Assembly (NCBI GenBank): GCA_030141605.1
Contig: JAQGDQ010002418.1
Location: 1 to 57,506 of the forward strand
From: Tubiluchus corallicola
Taxonomy: Eukaryota > Priapulida > Priapulimorpha > Priapulimorphida > Tubiluchidae
DNA length: 57,506 bases
Direction: 5' to 3'
Positions 1-8,311 of the stretch are shown here, piece after piece. Within the stretch, counting starts at the first letter, position 1. The number at the start of each line of letters is the position of its first letter. The notes under the pieces are model-generated. The model had not been told where the DNA came from and ran no database searches. It worked only from the letters and a program-made list of their open reading frames with translations. The position numbers and the translations under genes are program-made.

Positions 1-418
1 GAGCCACATAAGAGTAGTAGAAGCAAAAGATGGGGATAAGGTCACGTCAAACACCGTCTACATAGCAAAAGGCGGAGACACATGGTATTAAAGCGGATCG
101 GCACAGAAAACTATATATCGCTGCGATAAGAGCAGCGTGAATACCGCGCAACTTCATATACCGAGTGTCGACGTGCTTTTTGGCTCCGTTGCGGGTCTGT
201 TTGGACCAAAAATCCTCGGAGTAATAATGACCGGAATGGGTAATGATGGACAGAAGGGCTCTGAGTTGTTAAAACTTAAAGGGGGACAGATCATAGCACA
301 GGATGAGAGCTCGTCGGCTGTGTTCGGTATGCCAAAAGCGGTGATAGAGGCTGGTCTCACTGATGAAATTGTGGACGTTGAGTCTTTGGCGGCAAGGATA
401 GAGGCTCACTGCAAATAG
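1..418 (+). pseudogene. cheB 3' fragment (inverted copy)
   Basis: This is the last third of the chemotaxis methylesterase gene whose intact copy lies at 7220-8311. It includes the catalytic-domain stretch around MTGMGNDG with the active-site aspartate. Relative to the intact copy it lacks one base near 86 and two near 125, so the reading frame is interrupted and only about 93 codons from 137 onward stay open. It has no 5' end and cannot encode a working CheB. It belongs to the 1-706 inverted duplicate and probably reflects the same artefact or rearrangement. Confidence 0.88.
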
Positions 419-706
419 TTTGTTTGCAGAATAACGTGCTGTTTCGCGGTTTTTATTCAGATCTGTAGCCGTTCGAAATAAGTAAATATGGTGTGTATAA
501 GTGGCGGATATTTTAAGTCAGGAAGAAATTGATGCGTTGTTGTCTACGGTTTCGGAAGCCGATATCACGGAAGGTTCTATCGAAAATATGGATCTCGTTC
601 CGAAAAAGATATCTGTGTACGATTTCCGCAGACCCGATAGGGTAAGCAAAGACCAGCTACGTTCCATACGCAACTTGCATGATAAATTTGCCAGAAATTT
701 CTCTTC
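1..706. repeat. Inverted duplicate of 6932-7640
   Basis: Positions 1-706 read as the reverse complement of 6932-7640, covering the 3' end of cheB, the cheB-fliM spacer and the 5' end of fliM. The copies are identical over roughly the right half. The left end differs by a missing base near 86, two missing bases near 125 and a few substitutions near 146 and 316. Identity stops abruptly inside fliM after CTCTTC, where unrelated sequence begins at 707. An inverted copy about 6 kb from its source, lying at the end of a sequence, is typical of a multiple-displacement-amplification chimera or a misassembly; a real inverted duplication is possible. Confidence 0.93.
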
Positions 707-743
707 TTGGTGGAGAGGGTTGTTATTATTTCATCTGCCGTAA
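501..743 (+). pseudogene. fliM 5' fragment fused to foreign sequence
   Basis: Starting at the GTG at 501, the first 68 or so codons are identical to fliM (6133-7137), beginning MADILSQEEIDALL, the conserved EIDALL peptide that binds CheY-P. At 706 the match ends in mid-gene and the frame runs about 12 codons into unrelated sequence before stopping at 743. The fragment lacks the FliM core and C-terminal SpoA domain. It marks the junction of the inverted copy and is not expected to be a functional gene. Confidence 0.88.
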
Positions 744-1107
744 ATACGTAGTTTTGGTCAGAATCAAGCACCTGAATATCCTCATCCTTCAGAGCAGTAT
801 TGGTGAAAAAGAACAGGCTAGTCTGTTCCTCATCATTCATAGTCCTCAAAACGTCCGTTGCAAGATAAGGGTCGTAATCCTTTTCGGGATGGACAATCTC
901 TATCCAAACCAGAGCACTCATGCCCTTGCTCATCTGAGATTGCCAAATCTCTATCCTGCGCTGGGAGCCAACCTCCAGGACTGTCCTGTGCAGAGAGTAG
1001 CGAAAATCCGCCATTATGCCCACGGCGTGCCTGTAAAAGTTTGCCAGGGTTATCGTCGATAAAGCTTCATAGTTTAGGGACGAACTACCTTGTGATTCCA
1101 TACACAT
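707..1107 (-). CDS. Hypothetical protein, 3' end lost at the chimeric junction
   Basis: About 134 residues of a soluble protein, read leftwards from an ATG at 1107 (second ATG at 1101), overlap the end of the OmpA-like gene by about 20 bases as in the rest of this operon. The frame stays open to 577, but residues encoded left of 707 come from the inverted fliM copy, so the true C-terminus is missing. The visible part has alternating strands and helices (VLEVGSQRRIEIWQSQ, SALVWIEIVHPE, TSLFFFTNTAL) loosely recalling a restriction-endonuclease-like fold, but no catalytic motif can be named. Function unknown. Confidence 0.6.
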
Positions 1108-1828
1108 CTACTCTTCTATTTTTATAATTGCCTGTGCTGTCTGCTGCTTCTGCTATCAACGGGTACGCAGAGCCTAAGCCGAATGAGACTATATTGTAAT
1201 TGCTGATGCTGTTATTTAACAGTATATTTTTTACGAAACTTGCGCGTTTCTCCGAAAGCTCAATATTACCCTTGTAGAGCTGGCTTTCAGGTGTTACCGC
1301 TACGATATCTGTGTGCCCTATTATTATGTATTTGTTGTCTGTCTGCAGAGATTTGAGCGTCGCTTCTGCCTCTTGGGACAATACAGTGGTGAATTCGCCC
1401 AAACCAAAATGTATCGTGAGCAGATGCTCCATCTTGCCATCTAAAGGGAAAGGGTAGGGCTCGGTGACGGTAGTCTCCTGTTCCAGGCGCGACGGAGATA
1501 TAGAGACGCTGTCTATAGTCGTGTCAGCGATGAGTGGAGGGCGTACATAAGCATCTGTATCCTCGTAGTCTTCGGCATCTCCGGTGTCCTGCTCCACAAC
1601 CTTAACTACCGTCCACCCGTTAAAGGTAATAAAATCCATGGCTTCCTTCGGGCTATTTGCCATGACATTAAATGTAGTACTGATGCCCGATTCGCTGCTC
1701 TTGGTTGCAATAACCTCATACTCCGAGCGCTCGGCAAAACCGGAAGCGCTAACGCCACCAATAGTTAGGAGGGTAAACAGGAGGATCCGCAGGCGGTACG
1801 TTGTTGATATACCTTTTGTTGTCTTCAT
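1085..1828 (-). CDS. OmpA-family peptidoglycan-binding protein (possibly the 3' part of a frameshifted gene)
   Basis: The last about 120 residues form an OmpA/MotB-like peptidoglycan-binding domain: IIIGHTDIVAVTPESQLYKG, then LSEKRASFVKNIL and a closing NRRVDVYGI. Such domains bind diaminopimelate in the periplasm. With the start at 1828 (MKTTKGISTTYR) the N-terminus looks like a signal peptide. This start lies 80 bases inside the upstream frame (1749-2072), however, and both frames carry a similar YEV.AT.S...G segment. A single-base frameshift near 1755-1830 joining them into one secreted OmpA-like protein of about 329 residues is at least as likely as two overlapping genes. It is the cheA-distal end of the chemotaxis operon. 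Confidence 0.65.
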   Translation of the reverse strand: MKTTKGISTTYRLRILLFTLLTIGGVSASGFAERSEYEVIATKSSESGISTTFNVMANSPKEAMDFITFNGWTVVKVVEQDTGDAEDYEDTDAYVRPPLIADTTIDSVSISPSRLEQETTVTEPYPFPLDGKMEHLLTIHFGLGEFTTVLSQEAEATLKSLQTDNKYIIIGHTDIVAVTPESQLYKGNIELSEKRASFVKNILLNNSISNYNIVSFGLGSAYPLIAEAADSTGNYKNRRVDVYGITR

Positions 1829-2072
1829 CAATATTGTAGTCCCTAAGTGCTCTCTCATAGTCCTCATCAGGGTACACCGCCAACAACTTCAGACCCAGCA
1901 CAACATCCTTGCCACCGTTGTAACTCAAATAATCATGGGGTGCAAGCTTCGAAACGGTTATAAAGCCCCTGTTGTCAGAGGTGGCCACTTCATAGACATG
2001 CAACTTGCCAAAGCAGTCAAAAGACAGCAAAAAAAACAGACTAGCTGACAACAGCGTGATTGGTAAGTTCAC
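1749..2072 (-). CDS. Secreted protein, likely N-terminal part of the OmpA-like gene
   Basis: This 107-codon frame starts at a GTG at 2072, overlapping the 3' end of cheA by 32 bases. It begins with a clear signal peptide (MNLPITLLSASLFFLLSFDCFG) and continues with a short globular segment starting KLHVYEVATSDNRGF. It ends in a proline-rich stretch (NVPPADPPVYPPNYWWR) right where the OmpA-like frame takes over. A proline-rich linker between an N-terminal domain and an OmpA domain would be natural, so this is probably the first third of a single gene split by a one-base indel. As an independent protein it would be a small periplasmic or lipid-free exported product. Confidence 0.55.
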   Translation of the reverse strand: MNLPITLLSASLFFLLSFDCFGKLHVYEVATSDNRGFITVSKLAPHDYLSYNGGKDVVLGLKLLAVYPDEDYERALRDYNIDEDNKRYINNVPPADPPVYPPNYWWR

Positions 2073-4161
2073 TAATCTTATCTAGTAGCACATCAGCTCT
2101 GATGGGCTTTATGAGAAAAAGATTGATGCCTGAGGCGTTTGCTTTCTTCTGTTCCTCAAAATCGTTCCTGCTTGACACGGCGATTATGGGAACCTGAGAG
2201 CCGTTCAACCTCAAAGTCTTGGCAAGTTCGTGTCCATCCATCCCTGGCATCATTATGTCTGTAATTACAAGATCTACGTTCAGATCATTATAGTCCTTCA
2301 CCAGGTCTTTGCTGTTTGAATAAGATATTGCCTCTATGTGGTTTGCGGAGCTTAGCATCTTCAACAATATTCTTCTATCCGTCGATGAATCATCCACTAA
2401 GGCTATGCGGAGCTTAGCATCTTCCATGTTTCCGCGCATCGAGCTCGTCCTAGGGTCACTACCATGTTTGCGTCTGGGGGTAGAATTGCTCCTCTGGGCG
2501 AGATTTATGACGCCAGCCACATCCAATATAAGGCGAACCTTGCCGTCGCCCATTATGGTGGCGCCAGCAATGCCCTCGTTATTGCCAAGGTATTCCCCTA
2601 GGGATTTTATAACGATCTCCTCTTGCCCCAAAAGCTTGTTTACGATGAAGCCGATCTTCTTCTCCGCAAAACCCACGACGACGACGTATAGATTTTTATT
2701 GTTGGAAGCTTCAAGCTCAAACATGTCGTCAAGGCGGATGAGAGAAAGCACGTTGTTCCTCAGCTTGAGGACTTCTCTGCCTTCAAATGTGTGTATGCTC
2801 TCTTCCTCTATCCGAACGGTCTCGATTACGGAGACAAGAGGTATGGCAAAAGTCTCGCCGCCAACATCAACCAAAAGCGCCTGAATAATAGCAAGAGTGA
2901 GGGGCAGCTTCATCTTGAAGACTGTACCCGCATTTACTTCTGAATCAATAGTGACGATACCGTTGGACTTCTCTATATTCGTCTTTACCACATCCATCCC
3001 AACGCCGCGACCGGAAACACTCGTAATCTCCGTGGCCGTCGAAAAACCTGGCTTGAATATCAGTGCAAAGGTATCCTCTTTGCTCAAAGTTTTAGCCTCA
3101 GCAGCTGTAATGATGCCTTTCTCGATGGCTTTGTTGGTGAGCTTTTCAGGAGAAAGCCCCTTGCCATCGTCCGCTATCTCTATCACTATATGGTTGCCCT
3201 CGTGATATGCTGATAGATTTACGGTTCCCCGGGAGGACTTATCTTTTGAAGCGCGTTCCAGTGGACTCTCAATGCCGTGATCACAAGCATTTCGTATCAT
3301 ATGGATCAACGGATCGCCGATCTCTTCCACTATGGACTTATCAAGTTCCGTCTCCTCGCCGGTTATTATGAGATCGATCTCTTTACCATTTGAGCGGGTG
3401 ATGTCCCTGACTATCCTTGGAAATTTGTTGAACACCTTGCCTATCGGAATCATACGGGTCTTCATCACCGCAAGCTGCAGCTCCGTTGTGATCAGACCTA
3501 TCTGAGAAGTGGTCTCCTGAAGGGACTCCACCAAAAAATCGTTGTCATATTTACCTTCAAGTTCATGGGAAAGTTGAGTGAGACGATTGCGACTCAAGAC
3601 GAGCTCGCCGATCATGTTCATCAACGCGTCAAGACGGGAAACATCTACCCGTATGGTCTGCTCAACAGCGGTGACCTTCTTGACATTGGTGGGAGTGTTG
3701 GCATTCTCCAGCGGCTCATTGTCCTCCTCAGCTTGCTGATCTTCAACAGCGGGAGGTTCTTCTTGTCCGGTCAGGGTTTTGCCCTCGTTTAATATCTTTA
3801 GCTTCTTGACAACGGCATCAATGTCCGTGGTATCTTCCCCGGACTGGACGTCTGCCAAGAGATGTTTGGTAAGATCAACAAACTCCAGCAACACATCCAT
3901 CGTCTCCATCTGGAGCTTCATTTCACCCTTGCGAAGCTTATTCAGTATCTCTTCAGCTTCGTGGGTTAGACTCATCAGTTTGTTTAAGCCCAAGAAGGAT
4001 GAGGAACCTTTGATAGTATGAGCAGCTCTGAATATCTGATTCAACAGATCCAAGTCATCCTTGCGAGTCTCAAGCTCAACAAAATCGTGATCAAGGGACT
4101 CCACAAGCTCCAGCGCCTCTATGATAAAATCTTGCAAGATTTCTTCATTTTCAAAACCCAT
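2041..4161 (-). CDS. cheA: Chemotaxis histidine kinase CheA with C-terminal receiver domain
   Basis: CheA phosphorylates CheY and CheB in response to chemoreceptors. In order: an Hpt domain (residues 1-115, phospho-accepting His48 in AAHTIKGSS); an acidic linker; the dimerisation domain (about 165-230, MIGELVLSRNRL); an HATPase domain with the N box (HMIRNACDHG), G1 (ADDGKG) and G2 (GRGVGMDVV); a CheW-like domain; and a REC domain from about residue 585 (VDDSSTDRR, phospho-acceptor Asp in VITDIMMPGMDG, Lys in LFLIKPI). No CheY-binding P2 domain is evident. The fused receiver makes this CheA-Y type, perhaps an internal phosphate sink. Start ATG 4161 follows GGGAGAG. It sits directly after cheZ. 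Confidence 0.96.
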   Translation of the reverse strand: MGFENEEILQDFIIEALELVESLDHDFVELETRKDDLDLLNQIFRAAHTIKGSSSFLGLNKLMSLTHEAEEILNKLRKGEMKLQMETMDVLLEFVDLTKHLLADVQSGEDTTDIDAVVKKLKILNEGKTLTGQEEPPAVEDQQAEEDNEPLENANTPTNVKKVTAVEQTIRVDVSRLDALMNMIGELVLSRNRLTQLSHELEGKYDNDFLVESLQETTSQIGLITTELQLAVMKTRMIPIGKVFNKFPRIVRDITRSNGKEIDLIITGEETELDKSIVEEIGDPLIHMIRNACDHGIESPLERASKDKSSRGTVNLSAYHEGNHIVIEIADDGKGLSPEKLTNKAIEKGIITAAEAKTLSKEDTFALIFKPGFSTATEITSVSGRGVGMDVVKTNIEKSNGIVTIDSEVNAGTVFKMKLPLTLAIIQALLVDVGGETFAIPLVSVIETVRIEEESIHTFEGREVLKLRNNVLSLIRLDDMFELEASNNKNLYVVVVGFAEKKIGFIVNKLLGQEEIVIKSLGEYLGNNEGIAGATIMGDGKVRLILDVAGVINLAQRSNSTPRRKHGSDPRTSSMRGNMEDAKLRIALVDDSSTDRRILLKMLSSANHIEAISYSNSKDLVKDYNDLNVDLVITDIMMPGMDGHELAKTLRLNGSQVPIIAVSSRNDFEEQKKANASGINLFLIKPIRADVLLDKISELTNHAVVS

Positions 4162-4185
4162 CTATCTCTCCCACGCTACCTAAAC

Positions 4186-4809
4186 TTAGTGACCCAACTC
4201 CCTCAGAAGTTTATCTATCGGACTTTGGCTCTGCATTATCTCCTTCTCGGGAGGGTCGTTATCGGCAATCTCTTTGCCATCTATGTCAAGCTTCACTATT
4301 ATGTGAGCAAGTCTCTCTTCCAACCCATGCACGACCTGGATCAGTTTATTTATCTTCTGTTTTACTATGTCCTGAAACTCCAGCGAGGCAATTATATCAA
4401 AGCACAACTCTTGGCCCTTGCTAGATTTATCCTTCAGCCTATCTACAGTACCGTGTACATTCAGCTTGTTGCCACCCTCTATGGATGTCTCCAACGAAGC
4501 CATATCTTCTATCATATCATTAATATTGAAATTTATCTTGTCCACCAGGGAAAGGACATCTTCTGATGCGTGTTTGGATTCCGATATTATGCCGTTGAGC
4601 ACCTGCTCAAACAAAGGCAAGTCCTCACAAGAGTCCTCAATCGCAACGGATACCTCCTGAAGCTTTTTCAAAGATTCATTAAAATACTCCGCTATCTCAA
4701 ACAGTCCACTCTCAGGTTCTATGGTGCTTGAGTCTACGTCGTATCTTCCTTCATTAATCTTTTTAGCAATGGCAAGCAACTCATTAATGTCGTTGCACTT
4801 ATCAGGCAT
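4186..4809 (-). CDS. cheZ: CheY-P phosphatase CheZ
   Basis: A helical protein of about 207 residues that dephosphorylates CheY-P. Near residue 145 it has LEFQDIVKQKI, matching the CheZ catalytic helix with its Asp and the Gln four residues on. The C-terminus (IDKLLRELGH) resembles the terminal amphipathic helix by which CheZ grips CheY. The gene lies immediately downstream of cheY, starting at ATG 4809 four bases after its stop, with GGGGTAG as ribosome site. CheZ next to CheY and FliY is noteworthy because FliY/CheC-type proteins can also act as CheY-P phosphatases. Confidence 0.88.
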   Translation of the reverse strand: MPDKCNDINELLAIAKKINEGRYDVDSSTIEPESGLFEIAEYFNESLKKLQEVSVAIEDSCEDLPLFEQVLNGIISESKHASEDVLSLVDKINFNINDMIEDMASLETSIEGGNKLNVHGTVDRLKDKSSKGQELCFDIIASLEFQDIVKQKINKLIQVVHGLEERLAHIIVKLDIDGKEIADNDPPEKEIMQSQSPIDKLLRELGH

Positions 4810-4813
4810 CAAA

Positions 4814-5200
4814 CTACCCCGCCTCTATTCCCAAAAGCCTGACCACTTTTTCCTTCAACGTTTCAGGCGTAAAAGGCTTTACAACATAGGAGTTCACTCC
4901 GCTCTTCAACGCTATTATTATATCCTCTTTGGCTGCCTCTGTGGTGACCATAAGGATTGGAGTTTCTTTATGTTGATCTTGGCCACGGACATTCTTGACA
5001 AACACCAAGCCATCCATCTCTGGCATATTCCAGTCGGTGATAATCATATCAACATCGTTTTCCGCCATGATTTCAAGAGCTTCTACCCCGTTACTTGCTT
5101 CCAATACGTTGTCGAAGCCAAACTTAATCAGGGTGTTTTTAATTATTCTCCTCATGGTAGACGAATCGTCTACAGTGATAACGACCTGTGAAAAACTCAT
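4814..5200 (-). CDS. cheY: Chemotaxis response regulator CheY
   Basis: A single REC domain of 128 residues. The acidic pair DD (residues 11-12, VDDSSTMRR), the phospho-accepting Asp in MIITDWNMPEMDG, the Thr in LMVTTEA and the Lys in VVKPFT are all present. Phosphorylated CheY binds FliM at the flagellar switch and reverses rotation. Start ATG 5200 follows a strong GGAGG. The 70-base gap to fliY carries a small inverted repeat and may hold an internal promoter. Confidence 0.96.
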   Translation of the reverse strand: MSFSQVVITVDDSSTMRRIIKNTLIKFGFDNVLEASNGVEALEIMAENDVDMIITDWNMPEMDGLVFVKNVRGQDQHKETPILMVTTEAAKEDIIIALKSGVNSYVVKPFTPETLKEKVVRLLGIEAG

Positions 5201-5216
5201 GTAAATTCCTCCATAT

Positions 5217-5233
5217 CACAATGGTTAATTGTG
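5217..5233. promoter_or_regulatory. Inverted repeat upstream of cheY
   Basis: CACAAT, five bases, ATTGTG lies just upstream of the cheY ribosome-binding site within the only sizeable gap in this part of the operon. It could be a small hairpin in the mRNA or an operator. Nothing else supports a specific role. Confidence 0.3.
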
Positions 5234-5270
5234 AAGTATATAAACAATTCTAGTATGAAATTGGTTAGTG

Positions 5271-6149
5271 TCAATCTTTTAATTTTTTTATTCTTTCTGC
5301 TTTGCTGACTATCTCTTTTATCCTGAAACCGAAGTATCCATCCACTATAACAACCTCTCCCCGGGCAATAACCTTATTGTTTACCGTGAGTTCTATGGGT
5401 TCATCGGCGTTCTGTTCCAGTTCGACTATATTACCAGGACCAAGTCCCAATATATCCTTCAGAAAAAGTTTTGCGCTTCCCATCCGCACGCCTATGGACA
5501 GGTCGACGTCGAGCAGCATGTCAAGATTGCTTCCGCTGGCGTGTCTTTGGGTGCCGGGTTGGGAAATTTCTTCCTCCGGAAGCTGTTGTTCAGCTTGATG
5601 GGCAGAAGACGAGAACAGATTGTGCAGGTTGCTGCACATGTAATAGCTAAAGTCTAGCGGAACACCGCCTCTGTTCCCACTGATCGTGAATACACAGTAT
5701 GAATTATTTGGCAAGATATCTGCTTCAGTCACCTCAGAGACGTCAAATGCGCTCATGTTGCTATCGATACCGATCCGATCAAACACAGACCTAGAAAGAG
5801 CTGCAAGCATCTGGGTGGAGAACTCTTTTATGGCATCGACGCTTTCTGCGTCTATGGTGTCAGAAGGTACGCCTTCCCCCATAAGCATTAAATCCACAAG
5901 GCTTGTGACGTCTGATGTGTTAAATAAAAAACCGGCCTCAAAAGAGTTGTTGCTCTCAACGCCTCGGACGATTGCTTTGCCAAATGGTTCGGCTAAAAAA
6001 GCATCGGGGGTTGATGAGTATACTTCTGTCACGTTGAGGTTTACCGGCACATTCAACACGGCTCCGAGGGTTGACGAAAATACTTCGGACGTGGCATTCG
6101 CAAATTCGATCATATTGCTGTCTGAACTTAGATCAATCGGTTGTTTCAT
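5271..6149 (-). CDS. fliY: Flagellar motor switch protein FliY (FliN with CheC-like N-terminus)
   Basis: 292 residues. The C-terminal about 85 residues are a SpoA/FliN domain (MLLDVDLSIGVRMGSAKLFL, LGLGPGNIVEL, ARGEVVIVDGYFGFRI), the C-ring subunit. The N-terminal about 190 residues resemble a CheC/FliY module but lack the clear paired active-site signature (an acidic residue and Asn about three apart, twice), so phosphatase activity is doubtful and CheZ next door may do that job. The gene overlaps the end of fliM by 17 bases. Start ATG 6149 follows AGGAAAAG. Confidence 0.86.
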   Translation of the reverse strand: MKQPIDLSSDSNMIEFANATSEVFSSTLGAVLNVPVNLNVTEVYSSTPDAFLAEPFGKAIVRGVESNNSFEAGFLFNTSDVTSLVDLMLMGEGVPSDTIDAESVDAIKEFSTQMLAALSRSVFDRIGIDSNMSAFDVSEVTEADILPNNSYCVFTISGNRGGVPLDFSYYMCSNLHNLFSSSAHQAEQQLPEEEISQPGTQRHASGSNLDMLLDVDLSIGVRMGSAKLFLKDILGLGPGNIVELEQNADEPIELTVNNKVIARGEVVIVDGYFGFRIKEIVSKAERIKKLKD

Positions 6150-7137
6150 TATCTTTTCCTGTTAACATGTAGGTGAAGCGGATGGCCTTTTTGATGCCAT
6201 ACAGCCCCATCTCCCCATAGTACTTCAATTTGTTGTTTACGTAAATGTTAAAAGGGCGGTTGCTCTTCTTGGGCAGGAGCACCACATCATTCTCTTTGAG
6301 ATCCAAGATTTCGTTGACGCTCAAGTTTATCCTTCCAAGCTCCACGGAGAGAGGGATAGACATATCTTCTATCATCTCTATGATGCGGGATTCATACTCT
6401 CCAGAGCGTCCTTTCTTTGCTCCGATCAGCCAGTCTTGGGAGCTTATTTTGCCCAGTACAGGCTCCAAAACTATTGCAGGGATGCACAAGTTGATCATAC
6501 CGGTGGCATCCCCAAACTTCACCTCAAACACTATAAGTACAACCACTTCATTTTGAGCTACTACCTGTATGACATGAGGGCTATTCTCGGAGACCTCTTT
6601 CTTGAAGCGGACGTTGGGGATAATCTGCTTCCAAACATCCTCAAGATTTGTCATGATCAGGCCGATTATGCCGTTTATTATGTGTTGTTCGAGGGAAGTG
6701 AGCTCTCTAACGTGGAATAAGGGCATTCCGGGGCCGCCCAACAGTTTGTCTATTATCGGAAATATGAGGGAAGGGTTAACCTCAAGAACAGCATTCCCCT
6801 GGAGCGGAATCAAGCTGATTATATTGAAACTCGTCGGATCGGGCAGGGACATCAAGAATTCCCCGTAAGTCATCTGATCCACCGACACAAGCGATATATC
6901 CGTGATGGTTCTCAAGAACGAAGAGGAGGGCGAAGAGAAATTTCTGGCAAATTTATCATGCAAGTTGCGTATGGAACGTAGCTGGTCTTTGCTTACCCTA
7001 TCGGGTCTGCGGAAATCGTACACAGATATCTTTTTCGGAACGAGATCCATATTTTCGATAGAACCTTCCGTGATATCGGCTTCCGAAACCGTAGACAACA
7101 ACGCATCAATTTCTTCCTGACTTAAAATATCCGCCAC
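6133..7137 (-). CDS. fliM: Flagellar motor switch protein FliM
   Basis: 334 residues, the normal FliM length. The N-terminal CheY-P docking peptide (ILSQEEIDALLST) is followed by the core (VYDFRRPDRVSKDQLR, LHDKFARNFS) and a C-terminal SpoA domain (VELGRINLSVNEILDLKEND). FliM forms the middle of the cytoplasmic C-ring and transmits CheY-P binding to rotor direction. The start is GTG 7137, with a weak ribosome site. The 5' fifth of this gene is repeated in inverted orientation at 501-706. Confidence 0.95.
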   Translation of the reverse strand: MADILSQEEIDALLSTVSEADITEGSIENMDLVPKKISVYDFRRPDRVSKDQLRSIRNLHDKFARNFSSPSSSFLRTITDISLVSVDQMTYGEFLMSLPDPTSFNIISLIPLQGNAVLEVNPSLIFPIIDKLLGGPGMPLFHVRELTSLEQHIINGIIGLIMTNLEDVWKQIIPNVRFKKEVSENSPHVIQVVAQNEVVVLIVFEVKFGDATGMINLCIPAIVLEPVLGKISSQDWLIGAKKGRSGEYESRIIEMIEDMSIPLSVELGRINLSVNEILDLKENDVVLLPKKSNRPFNIYVNNKLKYYGEMGLYGIKKAIRFTYMLTGKDNETTD

Positions 7138-7219
7138 TTATACACACCATATTTACTTATTTCGAACGGCTACAGATCTGAATAAAAACCGCGAAACAGC
7201 ACGTTATTCTGCAAACAAA

Positions 7220-8311
7220 CTATTTGCAGTGAGCCTCTATCCTTGCTGCCAAAGACTCAACGTCCACAATTTCGTCAGTGAGACCAGCCTCTATCACCGC
7301 TTTTGGCATACCGAACACAGTTGACGAGCTCTCATCCTGTGCTATGATCTGTCCCCCTTTAAGTTTTAACAACTCAGAGCCCTTCTGTCCATCATTACCC
7401 ATTCCGGTCATTATTACTCCGAGGATTTTTGGTCCAAACAGACCCGCAACGGAGCCAAAAAGCACGTCGACACTCGGTATATGAAGTTGCGTGGTATTCA
7501 CGCTGCTCTTATCGTGCAGCGATATATAGTTTTCTGTGCCGATCCGCTTTAATACCATGTGTCTGCCGCCTTTTGCTATGTAGACGGTGTTTGACGTGAC
7601 CTTATCCCCATCTTTTGCTTCTACTACTCTTATGTGGCTCAGTTTGTCAAGGCGTGCAGCCAAGCTAGCGGTAAAGTTTTCCGGCATGTGCTGCACTATA
7701 AACACGGGAGCTCCCAAGTCCTTTGGCAGCTTCGGTATAACTTTCTGAAGAGCCTGGGGGCCTCCGGTGGAAACACCTATGGCAACAGCATTTACCTTAC
7801 GCGTCGTTTTGGTCGGCGATATGCCTACCTTTGCAGAGAGATCGTGAACCATCTTAGAGACACTGCTTGCAGCTGTTGAAGGGGATTTCCTCAAAGCGAG
7901 ACTCTTGCCTGTTGCGGCGTGGGTTCTGATCTTTTGGGCGAGTTCGTCGTCCAAGCCGGCATAAGGAGTGTCTTTGGATGCCTCAAAATTTTTCGCGATG
8001 AAGTCTAACGCACCGTTGCTCAAAGCTTCCACTGTGGTGTCAGCGCCCTCTTTAGTCAGTGAACTCACCATTATCACCGCGGTGGGTTTTGATTCCATTA
8101 TCTTCTTTAATGCGGTGAGACCGTCCATTTCCGGCATATCGACATCCAGTGTCAATACATCAGGACTGTGAGATATTGCCAGCTTGACGGCGTCAATACC
8201 CGTCACTCCTGTGGCTACAACCTCCATATCGTCGTGATCTTCAATGATGCGACAGATAGCTTTCCTTATGAAAACAGAGTTGTCTACAACAACCACTCTA
8301 ATTTTATCCAT
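7220..8311 (-). CDS. cheB: Chemoreceptor methylesterase CheB
   Basis: 363 residues. An N-terminal REC domain (VVVVDNSVFIRKA, phospho-accepting Asp in LTLDVDMPEMDG) is joined by a linker to the methylesterase/deamidase domain with its Ser-His-Asp triad in GVSTGGP, VQHMPENFT and MTGMGNDG. CheB removes methyl groups from chemoreceptors during adaptation. ATG 8311 is preferred to the TTG at 8323, which lies almost on top of the GGAGG. The gene overlaps fliA by 8 bases. No cheR is visible in the window, so the paired methyltransferase must lie elsewhere. Confidence 0.95.
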   Translation of the reverse strand: MDKIRVVVVDNSVFIRKAICRIIEDHDDMEVVATGVTGIDAVKLAISHSPDVLTLDVDMPEMDGLTALKKIMESKPTAVIMVSSLTKEGADTTVEALSNGALDFIAKNFEASKDTPYAGLDDELAQKIRTHAATGKSLALRKSPSTAASSVSKMVHDLSAKVGISPTKTTRKVNAVAIGVSTGGPQALQKVIPKLPKDLGAPVFIVQHMPENFTASLAARLDKLSHIRVVEAKDGDKVTSNTVYIAKGGRHMVLKRIGTENYISLHDKSSVNTTQLHIPSVDVLFGSVAGLFGPKILGVIMTGMGNDGQKGSELLKLKGGQIIAQDESSSTVFGMPKAVIEAGLTDEIVDVESLAARIEAHCK

